From Emcibacter sp. (GTDB lineage Bacteria > Pseudomonadota > Alphaproteobacteria > Sphingomonadales > Emcibacteraceae), in contig NZ_OY776217.1 of the NCBI RefSeq assembly GCF_963675455.1, positions 2,590,001 through 2,654,000 on the forward strand: a stretch of DNA of 64,000 nt, given 5' to 3'. Position numbers and translations under genes: made by a program. This document shows, piece by piece, positions 47,509 through 55,674 of the stretch (the stretch's first letter is position 1; each line of letters begins with the position of its first letter). Under the pieces are notes generated by a model. That model had not been told where the DNA came from. It searched no databases and saw only the letters and a program-made list of their open reading frames with translations.

Positions 47509-47942
47509 TGCCCAGATTTGAAGACAAACGCGATCTGCCGTACCGGGCCGAGCAGATGTATGATCTGGTGGCCGATGTCGGTTCCTATCAGGAATTCCTG
47601 CCCTGGTGTCAGGGAACCCGGGTTTACAATCGGAAAGACAAGGATTTTCATGCGGACCTGATCATCGGTTTCAAGATGTTCCGGGAGCGTTTTACCTCCC
47701 ATGTCCATCTCGGGGACAATGTAATCGAGGTCAAATATATCAAGGGGCCGCTCAAATATCTGGTTAACAGCTGGCAGTTTACCGAGCGGGAATATGGCGG
47801 TTGCCATATTGACTTTCTGGTGGATTTTGAATTCAAAAACCGGCTATTCGAGAAAATGGTCGGGGCGCTCTTCTCCGAAGCGGTCAGCCATATGATTCAG
47901 GCATTCGAGAATCGGGCCCACGAACTCTACGGAAACGCATAA
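47508..47942 (+). CDS. RatA/COQ10-type START-fold (SRPBCC) protein
   Basis: 144 residues. Motifs of the family: LPYRAEQMYDLVADVGSYQEFLPWC at the start, HLGDNVIEVKYIKGP in the sheet, and a C-terminal helix (FSEAVSHMIQAFENRAHELYG). Homologues are described as COQ10-like ubiquinone-binding proteins or as RatA ribosome-association toxins. The genomic place after lipA, conserved in alphaproteobacteria, favours a respiratory-quinone role, but that is inference. Confidence 0.9.
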   Translation: MPRFEDKRDLPYRAEQMYDLVADVGSYQEFLPWCQGTRVYNRKDKDFHADLIIGFKMFRERFTSHVHLGDNVIEVKYIKGPLKYLVNSWQFTEREYGGCHIDFLVDFEFKNRLFEKMVGALFSEAVSHMIQAFENRAHELYGNA

Positions 47943-47950
47943 AGAAACAC

Positions 47951-47973
47951 CCCCTCGAAGGAGGGGGGGTTTC
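47951..47973. terminator. Bidirectional terminator after ratA-like gene
   Basis: CCCCCTC, GAAG loop, GAGGGGG plus TTT. The AAACA/TTTC flanks extend the stem, and A-rich DNA on the left gives a U-tract on the minus strand for the convergent PEP-CTERM gene. Confidence 0.85.
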
Positions 47974-47992
47974 AAAAATTATCTGTGAATGA

Positions 47993-48622
47993 TCAAGCGT
48001 TTTTGCGTCGACGCATCAGGCCGAAGCCGACAAGGCCAAAGCCCAGCAGAGCAAGCTGTGCCGGTTCAGAAACGTCTACATCACCAACGCGACCGAGTTC
48101 ATATTCTACATTGATAACGCCTGTTGTGCCGTTTTCGGTCCAGAGGTCATGGGCCATTCCCAGAAACTGGAAACCAAGCCGGCTAAGGGTAATATTAAAA
48201 CCACCAAGAGTTGTAGCGTAGTCTCCGCCAGTATTATTGTAAGGAGTTCGGCCATCGGCCCAGCCAAGGATGCCGACAATGTCACCGGTTTCAAAATAAA
48301 GGTTGGTTTCCACGGACAGAACGTCTTCCCAGTAGCCGAGTGACGTGAAGTCATTTGTTGTGGAAAAAAATTCCGGCGGTGTGGAGTTCAGCAATACGAT
48401 CTCGAGTGTGCTGTCCTGTACACTATCCAGCGGGAAGGAAATTCCAGTGATTGTAAATTCTGTCGGGGCAACAAACCAGAACCCCCGTGTGGAGCTCCCG
48501 CAGCAGCCGGATCCTGAAGTAACGCCCACATCAAGGGCTGTGGCTGAAGCCCCCTGGATGCCGAAAAACATGCTGCTGGCAACGGCAGCCGCCATAACTA
48601 TTTTTTTAAGAACTTTACTCAT
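47993..48622 (-). CDS. Exported protein with PEP-CTERM sorting signal
   Basis: 209 residues from the ATG at 48622, with GAGAGG upstream; a longer frame adds 18 residues before a clear signal peptide. The signal (about 1-27, ending GASA-TA) precedes an Ala/Gly/aromatic-rich mature region containing a Cys-Cys pair (GSGCCGSS). The last 25 residues are a PEP-CTERM signal: SEPAQLALLG, a hydrophobic stretch, then MRRRKNA. Such proteins are processed by an exosortase/archaeosortase system, usually linked to exopolysaccharide. No exosortase is in the window. The mature part has no function I recognise. Confidence 0.85.
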   Translation of the reverse strand: MSKVLKKIVMAAAVASSMFFGIQGASATALDVGVTSGSGCCGSSTRGFWFVAPTEFTITGISFPLDSVQDSTLEIVLLNSTPPEFFSTTNDFTSLGYWEDVLSVETNLYFETGDIVGILGWADGRTPYNNTGGDYATTLGGFNITLSRLGFQFLGMAHDLWTENGTTGVINVEYELGRVGDVDVSEPAQLALLGFGLVGFGLMRRRKNA

Positions 48623-48832
48623 TATTTTTCCTCTCTTTCTAAATACATATAAATATTTAAGCAATTTACATGCCATTTATTTAACTATATGAAAATAAAG
48701 GGGAAAAGATAATGTATGCATTTGTTAGTGTGCAATAAGTGTAAATTTTTCCGACAGTTGAGAGGGCTGATTTTACAGTAAAGTAACATCGGGAATGAAA
48801 AGCCGGGATTACTTTCACAAAAGGACAGGCTC

Positions 48833-48919
48833 ATGCTGGTGAAGATGAAACCAGTCTTTATTTTCCCGGTTTTTCATGCGACAACTGTGAAATATAAATA
48901 TTTCCACTTGAAAGTATGA
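48833..48919 (+). CDS. Possible 28-residue leader ORF coupled to the flippase gene
   Basis: An ATG with AAAGGA 8 nt upstream starts a 28-codon frame (MLVKMKPVFIFP...) whose TGA overlaps the flippase ATG as ATGA. The flippase start itself has only a weak Shine-Dalgarno, so re-initiation is plausible. The peptide matches nothing I know; chance is possible. The rest of 48623-48832 is AT-rich with no other gene seen. Confidence 0.25.
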   Translation: MLVKMKPVFIFPVFHATTVKYKYFHLKV

Positions 48920-50433
48920 AATTGAGTAACGCGGCAGACGTCACGCAGGACAACAAGAAAGATATTGCCAAAGGGGCAGGGGCCAATTTCGGCGGTTTTC
49001 TGATCCGGCTGGGTGCACGGATTCCCTTCCTTCTGCTGGTCGGCCATCTTTACGGTGCGGGTATTTTCGGACAATTTGTTTTCGCTGTGACCTATGTGGA
49101 AACCCTGTCGGTTCTGGCGGTTTTTGGTTTCAAGCGCTCCATCTTTAAATTCCTGAACGGACATATCCGTGACAGGAATATGCCGGAAGCCGGCACGGCC
49201 GTGCTCAACTGCCTGATGATTGTCCTGAGTTTCGCTGCTCTGATTGTGCTGGCAACCTATCTTGGCAACCCGTTGCTCGATAGTTTGTTCGGGAAGGATA
49301 TGGCCGCTGCTGCCTTGATTCTTGCGCCTGCTATCCTGCTGTATTCGCTGACGGAAATCCTGCTGGCTTCAACCAGGGCGTTCCGGATGATGCGCTATGA
49401 GATTTTCACCAAGAGCATTATGGAGCCTTACAGCCTGCTGATTTTTGGGACTATCTTCTATTTTCTCGGGATGAAGGGACAGGGGCTTCTGTTTGCCTAT
49501 CTATTCATGATTAGCTTGTCTTTCAGCTCGGCTCTCTACGGATTTTTTCGTATATTTTCCATCTCCCATCTCAGGGGTTTCATTCCGGACTTTGGATTGA
49601 TCCGGTCGATGTTGACCTTTTCCGGGCCAACGGCTGTTTATGATCTTGGCAACTTTTTCCTGCAGCGTATCGATGTATTTCTTTTGTCCGGACTGACTTC
49701 CAGCTCAACAGTCGGCATTTACGGCATGGCCCTGAATGTGGCGACTACAGTCAAGAAAATCCGCCAGAGCTTTGATCCGATCCTGGAGCCGGTTCTGTCC
49801 CAGTCGGTAGAGAGTGACGACTTGAAGAAGACCGTCAGTGAAATGGCCCAGGTCAGTTACTGGATGGCATCGATCCAGGTGATTATTGTCGTTCTTCTGT
49901 TTTTCTATGGTTCGGCATTAATGTCGCTTTTTGGATCCGACTTTGCAGTCGCCGGTCTTATACTCTCCCTTATTATCTTGGGGGATGCGGTTAACGGTTC
50001 CCTCGGCATATCCGAGTTGTTGCTGCTGTATAAACGACCGTCGATAAATCCCATGATCATTGCGGTGATGACACCCTTTCATCTGGGGCTTTGTTATCTG
50101 CTGATAGGCCTGTTAGGCGGGGAAGGTGCAGCACTCAGTATCCTGATAACCTACGTGGTGATGAATATCCTGCGTCTTGTCATAGTCAGGAGATTGTTTG
50201 AAATCTTCCCGTTGGATGCTAGACTGTTGCGACCACTTTGTGCTGGCGGAGTAGCGATTTTAATGTTGAGTATGGGAGGACGGGTTATTCAATTAGACTC
50301 TTTGCCGGGTGTCCTGGCAGGTCTGCTTGTTGTTATCCCCTGTTATTTTGCATTGATATTCCTGTTTTCCTCCACAGTTGAAAAACAAAAAATAAGATCT
50401 CTTTTGCCTGTCGGGAGGACGGTGAATGAATAG
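48916..50433 (+). CDS. Polysaccharide/lipid-oligosaccharide flippase (Wzx/MVF type)
   Basis: 505 residues with about 12-14 predicted membrane helices and the typical N-terminal RGANFGGFLIRLG-like entry (GAGANFGGFLIRLG, then ARIPFLLLVGHLYGAG). This is the oligosaccharide flippase/MOP superfamily architecture, translocating lipid-linked glycans across the inner membrane. Partner genes on the same strand are the CDP-alcohol phosphotransferase (8-bp overlap) and a methyltransferase, so it probably moves a product of that cassette. Substrate unknown. Confidence 0.87.
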   Translation: MKLSNAADVTQDNKKDIAKGAGANFGGFLIRLGARIPFLLLVGHLYGAGIFGQFVFAVTYVETLSVLAVFGFKRSIFKFLNGHIRDRNMPEAGTAVLNCLMIVLSFAALIVLATYLGNPLLDSLFGKDMAAAALILAPAILLYSLTEILLASTRAFRMMRYEIFTKSIMEPYSLLIFGTIFYFLGMKGQGLLFAYLFMISLSFSSALYGFFRIFSISHLRGFIPDFGLIRSMLTFSGPTAVYDLGNFFLQRIDVFLLSGLTSSSTVGIYGMALNVATTVKKIRQSFDPILEPVLSQSVESDDLKKTVSEMAQVSYWMASIQVIIVVLLFFYGSALMSLFGSDFAVAGLILSLIILGDAVNGSLGISELLLLYKRPSINPMIIAVMTPFHLGLCYLLIGLLGGEGAALSILITYVVMNILRLVIVRRLFEIFPLDARLLRPLCAGGVAILMLSMGGRVIQLDSLPGVLAGLLVVIPCYFALIFLFSSTVEKQKIRSLLPVGRTVNE

Positions 50434-51571
50434 TATCGATACCGCGTCACTGCCGGCCACAGCCAACTTTCATGCCTGTCTTATTGCTTCCGGCAGCGGT
50501 GACAAGCCGCTGATAAATATGACGATACGCCAGCGCATTCTGAAGCAACTCTGCGACCTTGACATATCCATTATTTATGTTTTGGGCGAGGCAGAAGAAG
50601 CGGCAGAGATCTTTGCCAATGAAAAGAAAGCCACGCTTGTATTTATTAAGGATGAAGCCGAGTTCTCAACGTTGGTATCAGATGACCGGCCCTGCGTCAG
50701 GATCCGGGATGATGTTGTTTACCCTGATGTTTACCTGAAGCAACAGTTTGAGCTTGTGTCTGCTGACTGTGAACTTCCGGTCGAGGGTGGCTACCCGGTT
50801 GCCGCGCATGGTCGCTCGGAGCTCGAGCGGATAATATTCAGTAACCTGGCCAAGGAAACCGACGGCATCGTTTCAAAAACCCTGAACAGGCCGGTTTCCG
50901 GGCTGATCAGCCGGATGCTGGCACGAGCCGGTTTCTCGCCGATGACGTTTACCTGGGTAACGGGTTTGCTTTCATTGCTCATGCTGTGGGCTCTTCTGTC
51001 TGACGGCACTTACGCGATTGTCGGGGGCTGTTTGCTGTTTCATCTGGTTTCCGTCCTCGACGGCGTCGACGGGGAAATTGCCAGGTCCACCTATACGAAG
51101 ACCGCACTTGGGGCCCGTCTGGATACCGGACTCGATATGATGGCGAATGTGATGTTTATGGGCGGCCTGCAATATGCCCTGTGGAATTTCTATGGTGCGG
51201 AGTTTCTGGTCTTTGGCGGCTATATCATTTCCCTGGTGTTGAGCGGCATCCTGATGATGACGTCCTTGCTTTATTTCGGCCCCGGCGGCGGCAGTTTTGA
51301 TGTTCTCGCCCAGACCATCCGCAAGCGACTGGGCAATCATCCCTTTTGGCTCGCCACCTTCAACAATCTGAACTATTTCTTCAAGCGGGACTGTTTCGCC
51401 TTTATCTTTGCGATTGTTGGTCTTTTGGGGCTGGAAAGACTCATTCCCGCCAGCCTGATTTTCGGGCTGATCGTCTGGAATGTGGCGATCCTGTTTAACG
51501 CCCGTTATATTCTGGCCCAAAAGCAGGAAAAAGTGGTTCCCATTCCGACAGACCTAAACAAGCTCAATTAA
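50426..51571 (+). CDS. CDP-alcohol phosphatidyltransferase with N-terminal nucleotidyltransferase-like region
   Basis: 381 residues. Residues about 150-370 form a CDP-alcohol phosphotransferase membrane domain with the complete catalytic pattern DxxDGxxAR-x8-G-x3-D-x3-D at residues 212-237. The segment DGIVSKTLNRPVSGLISRML just before it resembles the junction of IPCT-DIPPS-type fusions. Residues about 15-125 look like a shortened nucleotidyltransferase fold (ACLIASGSGDKPLI) but lack the GxGxR loop, so they are probably inactive. The product would be a phosphodiester-linked membrane lipid or head group of unknown identity. It overlaps the flippase gene by 8 bp. Confidence 0.8.
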   Translation: MNSIDTASLPATANFHACLIASGSGDKPLINMTIRQRILKQLCDLDISIIYVLGEAEEAAEIFANEKKATLVFIKDEAEFSTLVSDDRPCVRIRDDVVYPDVYLKQQFELVSADCELPVEGGYPVAAHGRSELERIIFSNLAKETDGIVSKTLNRPVSGLISRMLARAGFSPMTFTWVTGLLSLLMLWALLSDGTYAIVGGCLLFHLVSVLDGVDGEIARSTYTKTALGARLDTGLDMMANVMFMGGLQYALWNFYGAEFLVFGGYIISLVLSGILMMTSLLYFGPGGGSFDVLAQTIRKRLGNHPFWLATFNNLNYFFKRDCFAFIFAIVGLLGLERLIPASLIFGLIVWNVAILFNARYILAQKQEKVVPIPTDLNKLN

Positions 51572-51589
51572 AAATATCGGGGATTTCTC

Positions 51590-52375
51590 GTGCACGATAT
51601 CAATAAATTGCCACTTTCTAAAGCAACCAGTAATCCGGGGACAGTTTATATTACATGGCAGAAAAACCTCTTTAACCTGCCAGCTTCCTTTATTTATTTC
51701 CTTCTTTCCATACTCCTGTTCTTTATCAACCTGTTGTGCATCCCTCGTGAGAAATATGCAGAAATTCAAAACCGGAGCCAGGAAAAAGAGACTCTGAGGA
51801 GATTGGAAGATATCGGGGATTTCATTAAAGAAGGAGAAACAGTACTTGATGTGGGATGCGGTAATGGGCGCTTCGGGGAAAATATCGCCCGGAAATTTAA
51901 TGCCTGTGTTACAGGCATAGATGTTGTTGATTACGCTGATGCCGGAATCCCGATTAAATTTTATGACGGTTATACCATTCCCTTTGATGACAACAGCTTT
52001 GATGTGATTATCATGGCATTCATGCTGCATCATGTAAAACATCAGGATGTCATTTTCAAAGAGGCTCTCAGATGCTCGAAAAGCAAAATTATTATCTATG
52101 AGGATACCTATTTTTCCCCCTGGCAACATCTGTTTATTATGTGGAATGATTTTCATTCAAACATGATTGTCGGCCTTGTGAAAATCGTCAAAGGCCTTGA
52201 GGGCAAGGGCATATTGGGAATGCCATTACCGTTTACTTTCAGGAGTGTGAAAGGATGGTACCGGTATTTTCAGGAAAATAACCTGGAAATCATTTCGACA
52301 CAGGTATCCCATTCCAACTTTAAACCCATGTCAAAAGTGACATTTCTTCTGCAAAAGGGAACTAGAACCGAGTAA
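51590..52375 (+). CDS. Membrane-associated SAM-dependent methyltransferase
   Basis: 261 residues from a GTG. A hydrophobic helix at about 34-51 (FIYFLLSILLFFINLLCI) precedes a class I methyltransferase domain: motif I VLDVGCGNGRFGE (about 85-97), DDNSFDVIIMAFMLHHV and KIIIYEDTYF. The helix should tether it to the inner membrane, near the phosphotransferase made by the gene 18 bp upstream. A lipid or lipid-linked head group is a reasonable substrate guess. The 3' end overlaps the convergent cinA-like gene by 14 bp. Confidence 0.8.
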   Translation: MHDINKLPLSKATSNPGTVYITWQKNLFNLPASFIYFLLSILLFFINLLCIPREKYAEIQNRSQEKETLRRLEDIGDFIKEGETVLDVGCGNGRFGENIARKFNACVTGIDVVDYADAGIPIKFYDGYTIPFDDNSFDVIIMAFMLHHVKHQDVIFKEALRCSKSKIIIYEDTYFSPWQHLFIMWNDFHSNMIVGLVKIVKGLEGKGILGMPLPFTFRSVKGWYRYFQENNLEIISTQVSHSNFKPMSKVTFLLQKGTRTE

Positions 52376-52859
52376 TCATTTTCAGGGTTAATTCGAGCGC
52401 TTTATCAACAGTTCTCAGTCGCACGTTTGTGCGGCCAACATCGCCAAATAGACATCGTTGATGCATGTTATCTCCATTTCGGCCACAGACAGCCATATGA
52501 ACCAGTCCGACCGGTTTTTCGACTGACCCACCCCCTGGGCCTGCAACACCGGTGACGGCGACGGCGATGGTGGCGGAGGAGGCGGCGAGGGCGCCTTCTG
52601 CCATGGCCCGGGCGCAGGCTTCACTGACTGCGCCGTGATCCCGGATTATATTCGCCGATACACCCAGAACTTCCATCTTGGCGCGGTTGGTATAGGTGAT
52701 AAATCCCCGGTCCACAACATCGGAAGACCCGGCAATTTCGGTCAGGCATCCCATGATCAATCCGCCGGTACAGGATTCTGCACTGGCGAGGTGGATCCCT
52801 TTGGCGCGGGCCTTGTCCAGAACCTCGGTGGCCAGTGTGATGAGTTCATCGTCAAACAT
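52362..52859 (-). CDS. pncC: CinA C-terminal domain protein (nicotinamide-nucleotide amidase, PncC-type)
   Basis: 165 residues from the ATG at 52859 (MFDDELI), which fits the family; a longer frame adds 18 unsupported residues. SAESCTGGLIMGCLTEIAGSSDV is the amidase motif, and VAVTGVAGPGGGSVEKPVGLV completes the active site. It deamidates NMN to NaMN in pyridine nucleotide recycling. It is last in the ispDF-pgpA-pncC run and overlaps pgpA by 8 bp. Confidence 0.93.
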   Translation of the reverse strand: MFDDELITLATEVLDKARAKGIHLASAESCTGGLIMGCLTEIAGSSDVVDRGFITYTNRAKMEVLGVSANIIRDHGAVSEACARAMAEGALAASSATIAVAVTGVAGPGGGSVEKPVGLVHMAVCGRNGDNMHQRCLFGDVGRTNVRLRTVDKALELTLKMITRF

Positions 52860-53349
52860 AGATTTTATATCCCCATAACAAGAGTGCCGCCATAATACCG
52901 GCAACCACATCATCCATCATGACGCCAAAGGCACTGTGCTTGCGATCAAAAATACGGATCGGCCAGGGTTTCAGGATATCAAAAAGGCGGAATAAGGCAA
53001 AAGCCATGCCGTAGTCTTCCAGCGAGACGGGGGCCGGGATCAGGATCAGAGGCAGACATGTAATCCAGATGCCGCAAACCTCGTCGATCACGACTTCACC
53101 CGGATCGATCCGTCCGGAAACCTGCATATAAACCCTGCTGGACCATATGCCGATCAAAAAGGAAAAGACAATACCTGCGGCAAGGCCGGGCAGAGCGCCA
53201 TACTCAATCAGTAGCCAGGCAAAGGGTAGGGCGGCAAGTGATCCCCATGTGCCGGGCGCTCTGGGCAGAAGGCCGCTGTAAAACCAGGTGGCGATGATAA
53301 AGGCCGGATGAAGTGGGGAGGCCGGCCAGTTTTTTATCCAGCTTGCCAT
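52852..53349 (-). CDS. pgpA: Phosphatidylglycerophosphatase A
   Basis: 165 residues with about four hydrophobic helices. Family motifs: GLLPRAPGTWGSLAALP near the N-terminus, the IDPGEVVIDEVCGIW acidic motif, and FRLFDILKPWPIRIFDR followed by GVMMDDVVAG. It dephosphorylates phosphatidylglycerol phosphate in the inner membrane. One base separates it from the ispDF stop. Confidence 0.95.
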   Translation of the reverse strand: MASWIKNWPASPLHPAFIIATWFYSGLLPRAPGTWGSLAALPFAWLLIEYGALPGLAAGIVFSFLIGIWSSRVYMQVSGRIDPGEVVIDEVCGIWITCLPLILIPAPVSLEDYGMAFALFRLFDILKPWPIRIFDRKHSAFGVMMDDVVAGIMAALLLWGYKIYV

Positions 53350-53350
53350 A

Positions 53351-54508
53351 TTATTTCTCCGGCATCATAACAGTGGCAATGGCCTGGGCGGCGATGCCTT
53401 CATTGCGTCCGGTAAAGCCAAGTTTCTCTGTTGTAGTCGCCTTGATGCTCACTGTATCAATTTCAAGCCCGCAGATTTCGGCAACAGCCTGACGCATGGC
53501 CTGCCGGTGCGGGCCGATTTTTGGCGCTTCGCAAATGATCGTCAGGTCAAGGGAGGTAATTTTTCCATCTCGCTCACGGACCAGCCGCACGGCTTCCTTG
53601 AGAAAAATATCCGAGCTTGCCCCTTTCCATTTGTTATCAGACGGCGGAAAATGGTCGCCGATATCGCCTGCGGCGATGGCACCGAGCAGGGCGTCGGTGA
53701 GGGCATGCAGGGCTACATCTGCGTCGGAATGACCCTTCAGCTTGTGGGTATGGGGGATTTTGATACCGCCGAGGGTTACAGCATCGCCCTCTTCAAAGGC
53801 ATGAACATCAAAGCCCTGGCCGGTTCGCACAATATTTGTACCTGCTCCCATCATGATTTCCGCCTTCTCCAGATCTTCCCTGCTGGTGATTTTGAAATTC
53901 CGTTCTTCACCTGCAATGATTTTTGCAGGATGTCCGGAAAAGTCACAAACTGCTGCATCATCAGTCAGTTCTTGCCCCCGGGCTTCATAATGAGATTCCA
54001 GTATAATACTGAACTTGAAACCTTGAGGAGTTTGTGCACGCCACAAATTCGTTCGGTCTACTGTCTCCTGTACAATAGCTTTTTCGGCCTTTTTGATCGT
54101 ATCGACAACCGGTAATGCAGGAATGGCGACGTCAAATTTCCGGGTCGCCGCGATGACGTCACTAATCACATCGGCAGATACAAATGGTCGGGCTGCATCA
54201 TGGATCAGAACGATATCCGGTGCTTCCGATACCAGGGCCTCCAGGCCGCACAAAACAGATTGCTGTCTGGTTACTCCCCCGTAAACCGGCGGCATCAGCT
54301 CCAAAACGCCAACTGCATTAGTGTAGAGCATCAGGTCTTCGGGATGAATAACAACAATAACACGGTTGATTTCCGGATGATTGAGAAACCGTGTAACTGT
54401 ATGATGAAGAACAGTTGTATCGCCAAGTGCCAGATATTGTTTGGGGGTTTCTCCACCCATCCTGTGGCCGCGTCCGGCGGCGACAATAACCGCTGCAACT
54501 TTCATCAT
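53351..54508 (-). CDS. ispDF: Bifunctional IspD/IspF of the MEP isoprenoid pathway
   Basis: 385 residues. The N-terminal IspD half (about 1-225; IVAAGRGHRMGGETPKQYL, DAARPFV, DDAAVCDF) makes CDP-methylerythritol. The C-terminal IspF half (about 228-385; RTGQGFDVHAF, GHSDADVALHALTDALLGA, GDIGDHFPPSD) forms the cyclic diphosphate. The fusion is common in alphaproteobacteria. Two adjacent ATGs (54508 and 54505) follow an AAGGA; the first is annotated. Confidence 0.97.
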   Translation of the reverse strand: MMKVAAVIVAAGRGHRMGGETPKQYLALGDTTVLHHTVTRFLNHPEINRVIVVIHPEDLMLYTNAVGVLELMPPVYGGVTRQQSVLCGLEALVSEAPDIVLIHDAARPFVSADVISDVIAATRKFDVAIPALPVVDTIKKAEKAIVQETVDRTNLWRAQTPQGFKFSIILESHYEARGQELTDDAAVCDFSGHPAKIIAGEERNFKITSREDLEKAEIMMGAGTNIVRTGQGFDVHAFEEGDAVTLGGIKIPHTHKLKGHSDADVALHALTDALLGAIAAGDIGDHFPPSDNKWKGASSDIFLKEAVRLVRERDGKITSLDLTIICEAPKIGPHRQAMRQAVAEICGLEIDTVSIKATTTEKLGFTGRNEGIAAQAIATVMMPEK

Positions 54509-54636
54509 TTCATTCCTTTACAGGCTCTTGGTATCCTTTATCGGGAAACTATCACCGGGCCCGCGGAAAGTCTGCAGTTTTTTGTGATTTCATGCTTTGA
54601 CCTTGAAATTCTTTTCCTATATAGTCCGCGCTGATT

Positions 54637-54655
54637 TTGACTAATAAATAGTCAA
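54637..54655. promoter_or_regulatory. Perfect palindrome overlapping a -35 upstream of dusB-ntrBC
   Basis: TTGACTA (54637-54643), 5-nt spacer, TAGTCAA (54649-54655). TTGACT is a good -35 followed 18 bp later by GATTAT, upstream of the dusB start at 54694. A bound regulator would block that promoter. Candidate operator only. Confidence 0.45.
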
Positions 54656-54693
54656 TTGTGGATTATTCGGATTTTATTGCATAGAATTTAGTC

Positions 54694-55674
54694 ATGAAAA
54701 TTGGTGATATTGAAATTAATGATCCGGTGCTGCTGTCCCCGATGGCCGGCGTGACAGATCGTCCCTTCAGGCGTTTGGTGAAGCGCTTTGGCGCCGGCCT
54801 GGTGACCTCTGAAATGATTGCCAGTGAAGCCATGATCCGGGCACATGACCGGACTCTCAAAATGGCAGCGCCGGAAAGTAATGAATATATGATGTCCGTG
54901 CAACTTGCCGGATGTGAGCCGCGGGTTGTGGCGGAGGCGGCCAAAATCAATGAAGACATTGGCGCGCCGATTATTGATATCAATATGGGCTGCCCGGCTA
55001 AAAAAGTCGTCAATGGATATGCAGGATCCGCCCTGATGAAAGAGCCGGATCTGGCGCGGAAAATTCTGGAACAGACGGTCAAGGCGGTCAATATTCCTGT
55101 GACCCTGAAAATGCGTACCGGCTGGGACGACGGCAGCCGCAATGCCCCGGAACTTGCCCGTATTGCCGAAGATGTGGGAATTCAGATGCTGACCGTGCAT
55201 GGCCGCACCCGCTGCCAGATGTATCGTGGATCTTCCGATTGGTCCTTCATTCGCCAGGTCAAGGATTCAGTGAAAATCCCGGTCATTGCCAATGGTGATA
55301 TCATCACGCCGGAGGATGCTGTGGAAGCCATGCGGCAGTCCGGTGCTGACGGGGTCATGATCGGACGCGGCAGTTACGGCAAACCGTGGTTTCTGGCACA
55401 GGTTATTCATTATCTGAAAACCGGCGAAAAACTGCCTGATCCCGATCTGGAAATTCAGAAAAAAATCCTCATGGAACATTACGAAGCCATACTGGAACAT
55501 TACGGGGAATTTGCCGGCAAGAAAATCGCCCGCAAACATATCTCCTGGTATACAAAGGGCCTCAGGGATTCAGCCGCTTTCCGGCAGAAAGTCAACAATA
55601 TGGCTGATGTCGCCGAGGTGCTGGACGAAATTAACCGGTTCTATGATCCGCTGATCGAAGAGCTGGCGGCATGA
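54694..55674 (+). CDS. dusB: tRNA-dihydrouridine synthase B
   Basis: 326 residues. FMN enzyme reducing uridines in tRNA. LLSPMAGVTDRPFR at the N-terminus, DINMGCPAKKVV with the catalytic Cys, VTLKMRTGWDDG, TVHGRTRCQMYRG, NGDIITPEDA and DGVMIGRGSYGKPW are all family motifs. It overlaps ntrB by 4 bp (ATGA). The dusB-ntrBC order is a hallmark of proteobacterial nitrogen regulation loci. Confidence 0.97.
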   Translation: MKIGDIEINDPVLLSPMAGVTDRPFRRLVKRFGAGLVTSEMIASEAMIRAHDRTLKMAAPESNEYMMSVQLAGCEPRVVAEAAKINEDIGAPIIDINMGCPAKKVVNGYAGSALMKEPDLARKILEQTVKAVNIPVTLKMRTGWDDGSRNAPELARIAEDVGIQMLTVHGRTRCQMYRGSSDWSFIRQVKDSVKIPVIANGDIITPEDAVEAMRQSGADGVMIGRGSYGKPWFLAQVIHYLKTGEKLPDPDLEIQKKILMEHYEAILEHYGEFAGKKIARKHISWYTKGLRDSAAFRQKVNNMADVAEVLDEINRFYDPLIEELAA

